Of a stretch of 64,000 nt of DNA, positions 63,835 to 64,000 are shown in pieces; the first letter of the stretch is position 1; each line of letters opens with the position of its first letter. A program made the position numbers and the translations under genes. The notes under the pieces were generated by a model that was given only the letters and a program-made list of their open reading frames with translations, did no database searches and was not told the DNA's origin. The DNA is from Hallerella sp964501065. Its GTDB lineage: Bacteria; Fibrobacterota; Fibrobacteria; Fibrobacterales; Fibrobacteraceae. The stretch lies in contig CAZCRF010000001.1 of NCBI GenBank assembly GCA_964501065.1, positions 1 through 64,000 on the forward strand, written 5' to 3'.

Positions 63835-64000
63835 ATGGCAGTTGAAGCCCAAGAAGCCAATTTCTTCACGACGAAACTGGACTTCGTAGTCAACTGGGGA
63901 CGTAAAAACTCCCTGTGGCCGTTTCCTTATGGGACGGCGTGTTGCGCTATTGAGTTTATGAGTACGGAAACTAGTCCTTACGACCTTTCCCGTATCGGTT
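63835..64000 (+). CDS. nuoB: NADH-quinone oxidoreductase subunit B, 5' part
   Basis: The first 55 codons of NuoB, cut by the window end. FVVNWGRKNSLWPFPYGTACCAIEFM contains the tandem-cysteine motif (ACCAIE) that helps ligate the N2 [4Fe-4S] cluster of complex I. GAGG sits before the ATG. The rest of a nuo operon is expected to the right of the window. Confidence 0.9.
   Translation, partial: MAVEAQEANFFTTKLDFVVNWGRKNSLWPFPYGTACCAIEFMSTETSPYDLSRIG

Noticed and set aside
63654..63893. 79-codon minus-strand frame across the nuoB start
   Set aside because: Overlaps the well-supported nuoB start and repeat sequence; no family resemblance.

Overview
The window looks like a chromosomal segment of a Fibrobacter-type bacterium (phylum Fibrobacterota, rumen or gut fibre degrader). 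The evidence is family content: two fibro-slime (TIGR02148-type) cell-surface proteins, a TIGR02147/DUF4423 regulator of the Fibrobacter paralogous family, a possible remnant of the FISUMP domain, a SprA-like type IX secretion (T9SS) translocon, and two secreted plant-polysaccharide hydrolases (GH5 and GH43). Codon use is moderately GC-rich and most starts carry AGGAGG-like ribosome sites. No phage, transposon, rRNA operon or CRISPR array was seen.

Layout. 1-9 kb (minus): acyl-ACP thioesterase, a split two-gene chromate transporter and the 2259-residue SprA homologue. 9-16 kb: a TIGR02147 regulator coupled to a secreted lipoprotein, a DnaQ-like exonuclease, a DUF374 acyltransferase, tRNA-Cys with promoter and terminator, then a c-di-GMP pair (FIST-GGDEF and GGDEF-EAL). 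16-27 kb: cysK, a solitary tyrosine recombinase, a GH5 glucanase with a T9SS-like C-terminal domain, pyrC, a divergent lipoprotein, a galE/divIVA/DUF167/DUF1232 operon and the ABC-F protein Uup. 27-36 kb: an orphan C5-cytosine methyltransferase, GH43-CBM6, tRNA-Ser, and a PBP1/lipoprotein/TauE operon. 36-46 kb: fibro-slime protein 1, batE/batD, a SUMF1-like/flavodoxin fusion, a ModF-like ATPase and CrcB. 46-57 kb: mrp/DUF971, a sigma-70 factor followed by two TPR proteins, an MBL hydrolase, and fibro-slime protein 2. 57-64 kb: a second ABC-F ATPase, trpB2 coupled to a cation/proton antiporter, a CMD-CMD-cupin lipoprotein, a repeat-rich gene-free stretch and the start of nuoB.

How the parts fit. 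Surface and fibre-degradation functions dominate: SprA could export the GH5 glucanase, whose C-terminus resembles a T9SS sorting domain, while the fibro-slime proteins are likely adhesion or cellulose-binding surface proteins. Envelope maintenance (PBP, BatD/E, DivIVA, thioesterase, acyltransferase) and housekeeping metabolism fill the rest. Very tight packing with many 4-base ATGA overlaps indicates extensive translational coupling.

Points most worth follow-up are the shared SPW...CGW module and C-terminal architecture of the two fibro-slime proteins, the SUMF1/flavodoxin fusion, the regulator-lipoprotein cassette next to sprA, a mosaic intergenic repeat at three loci, and a possible decayed FISUMP gene end.
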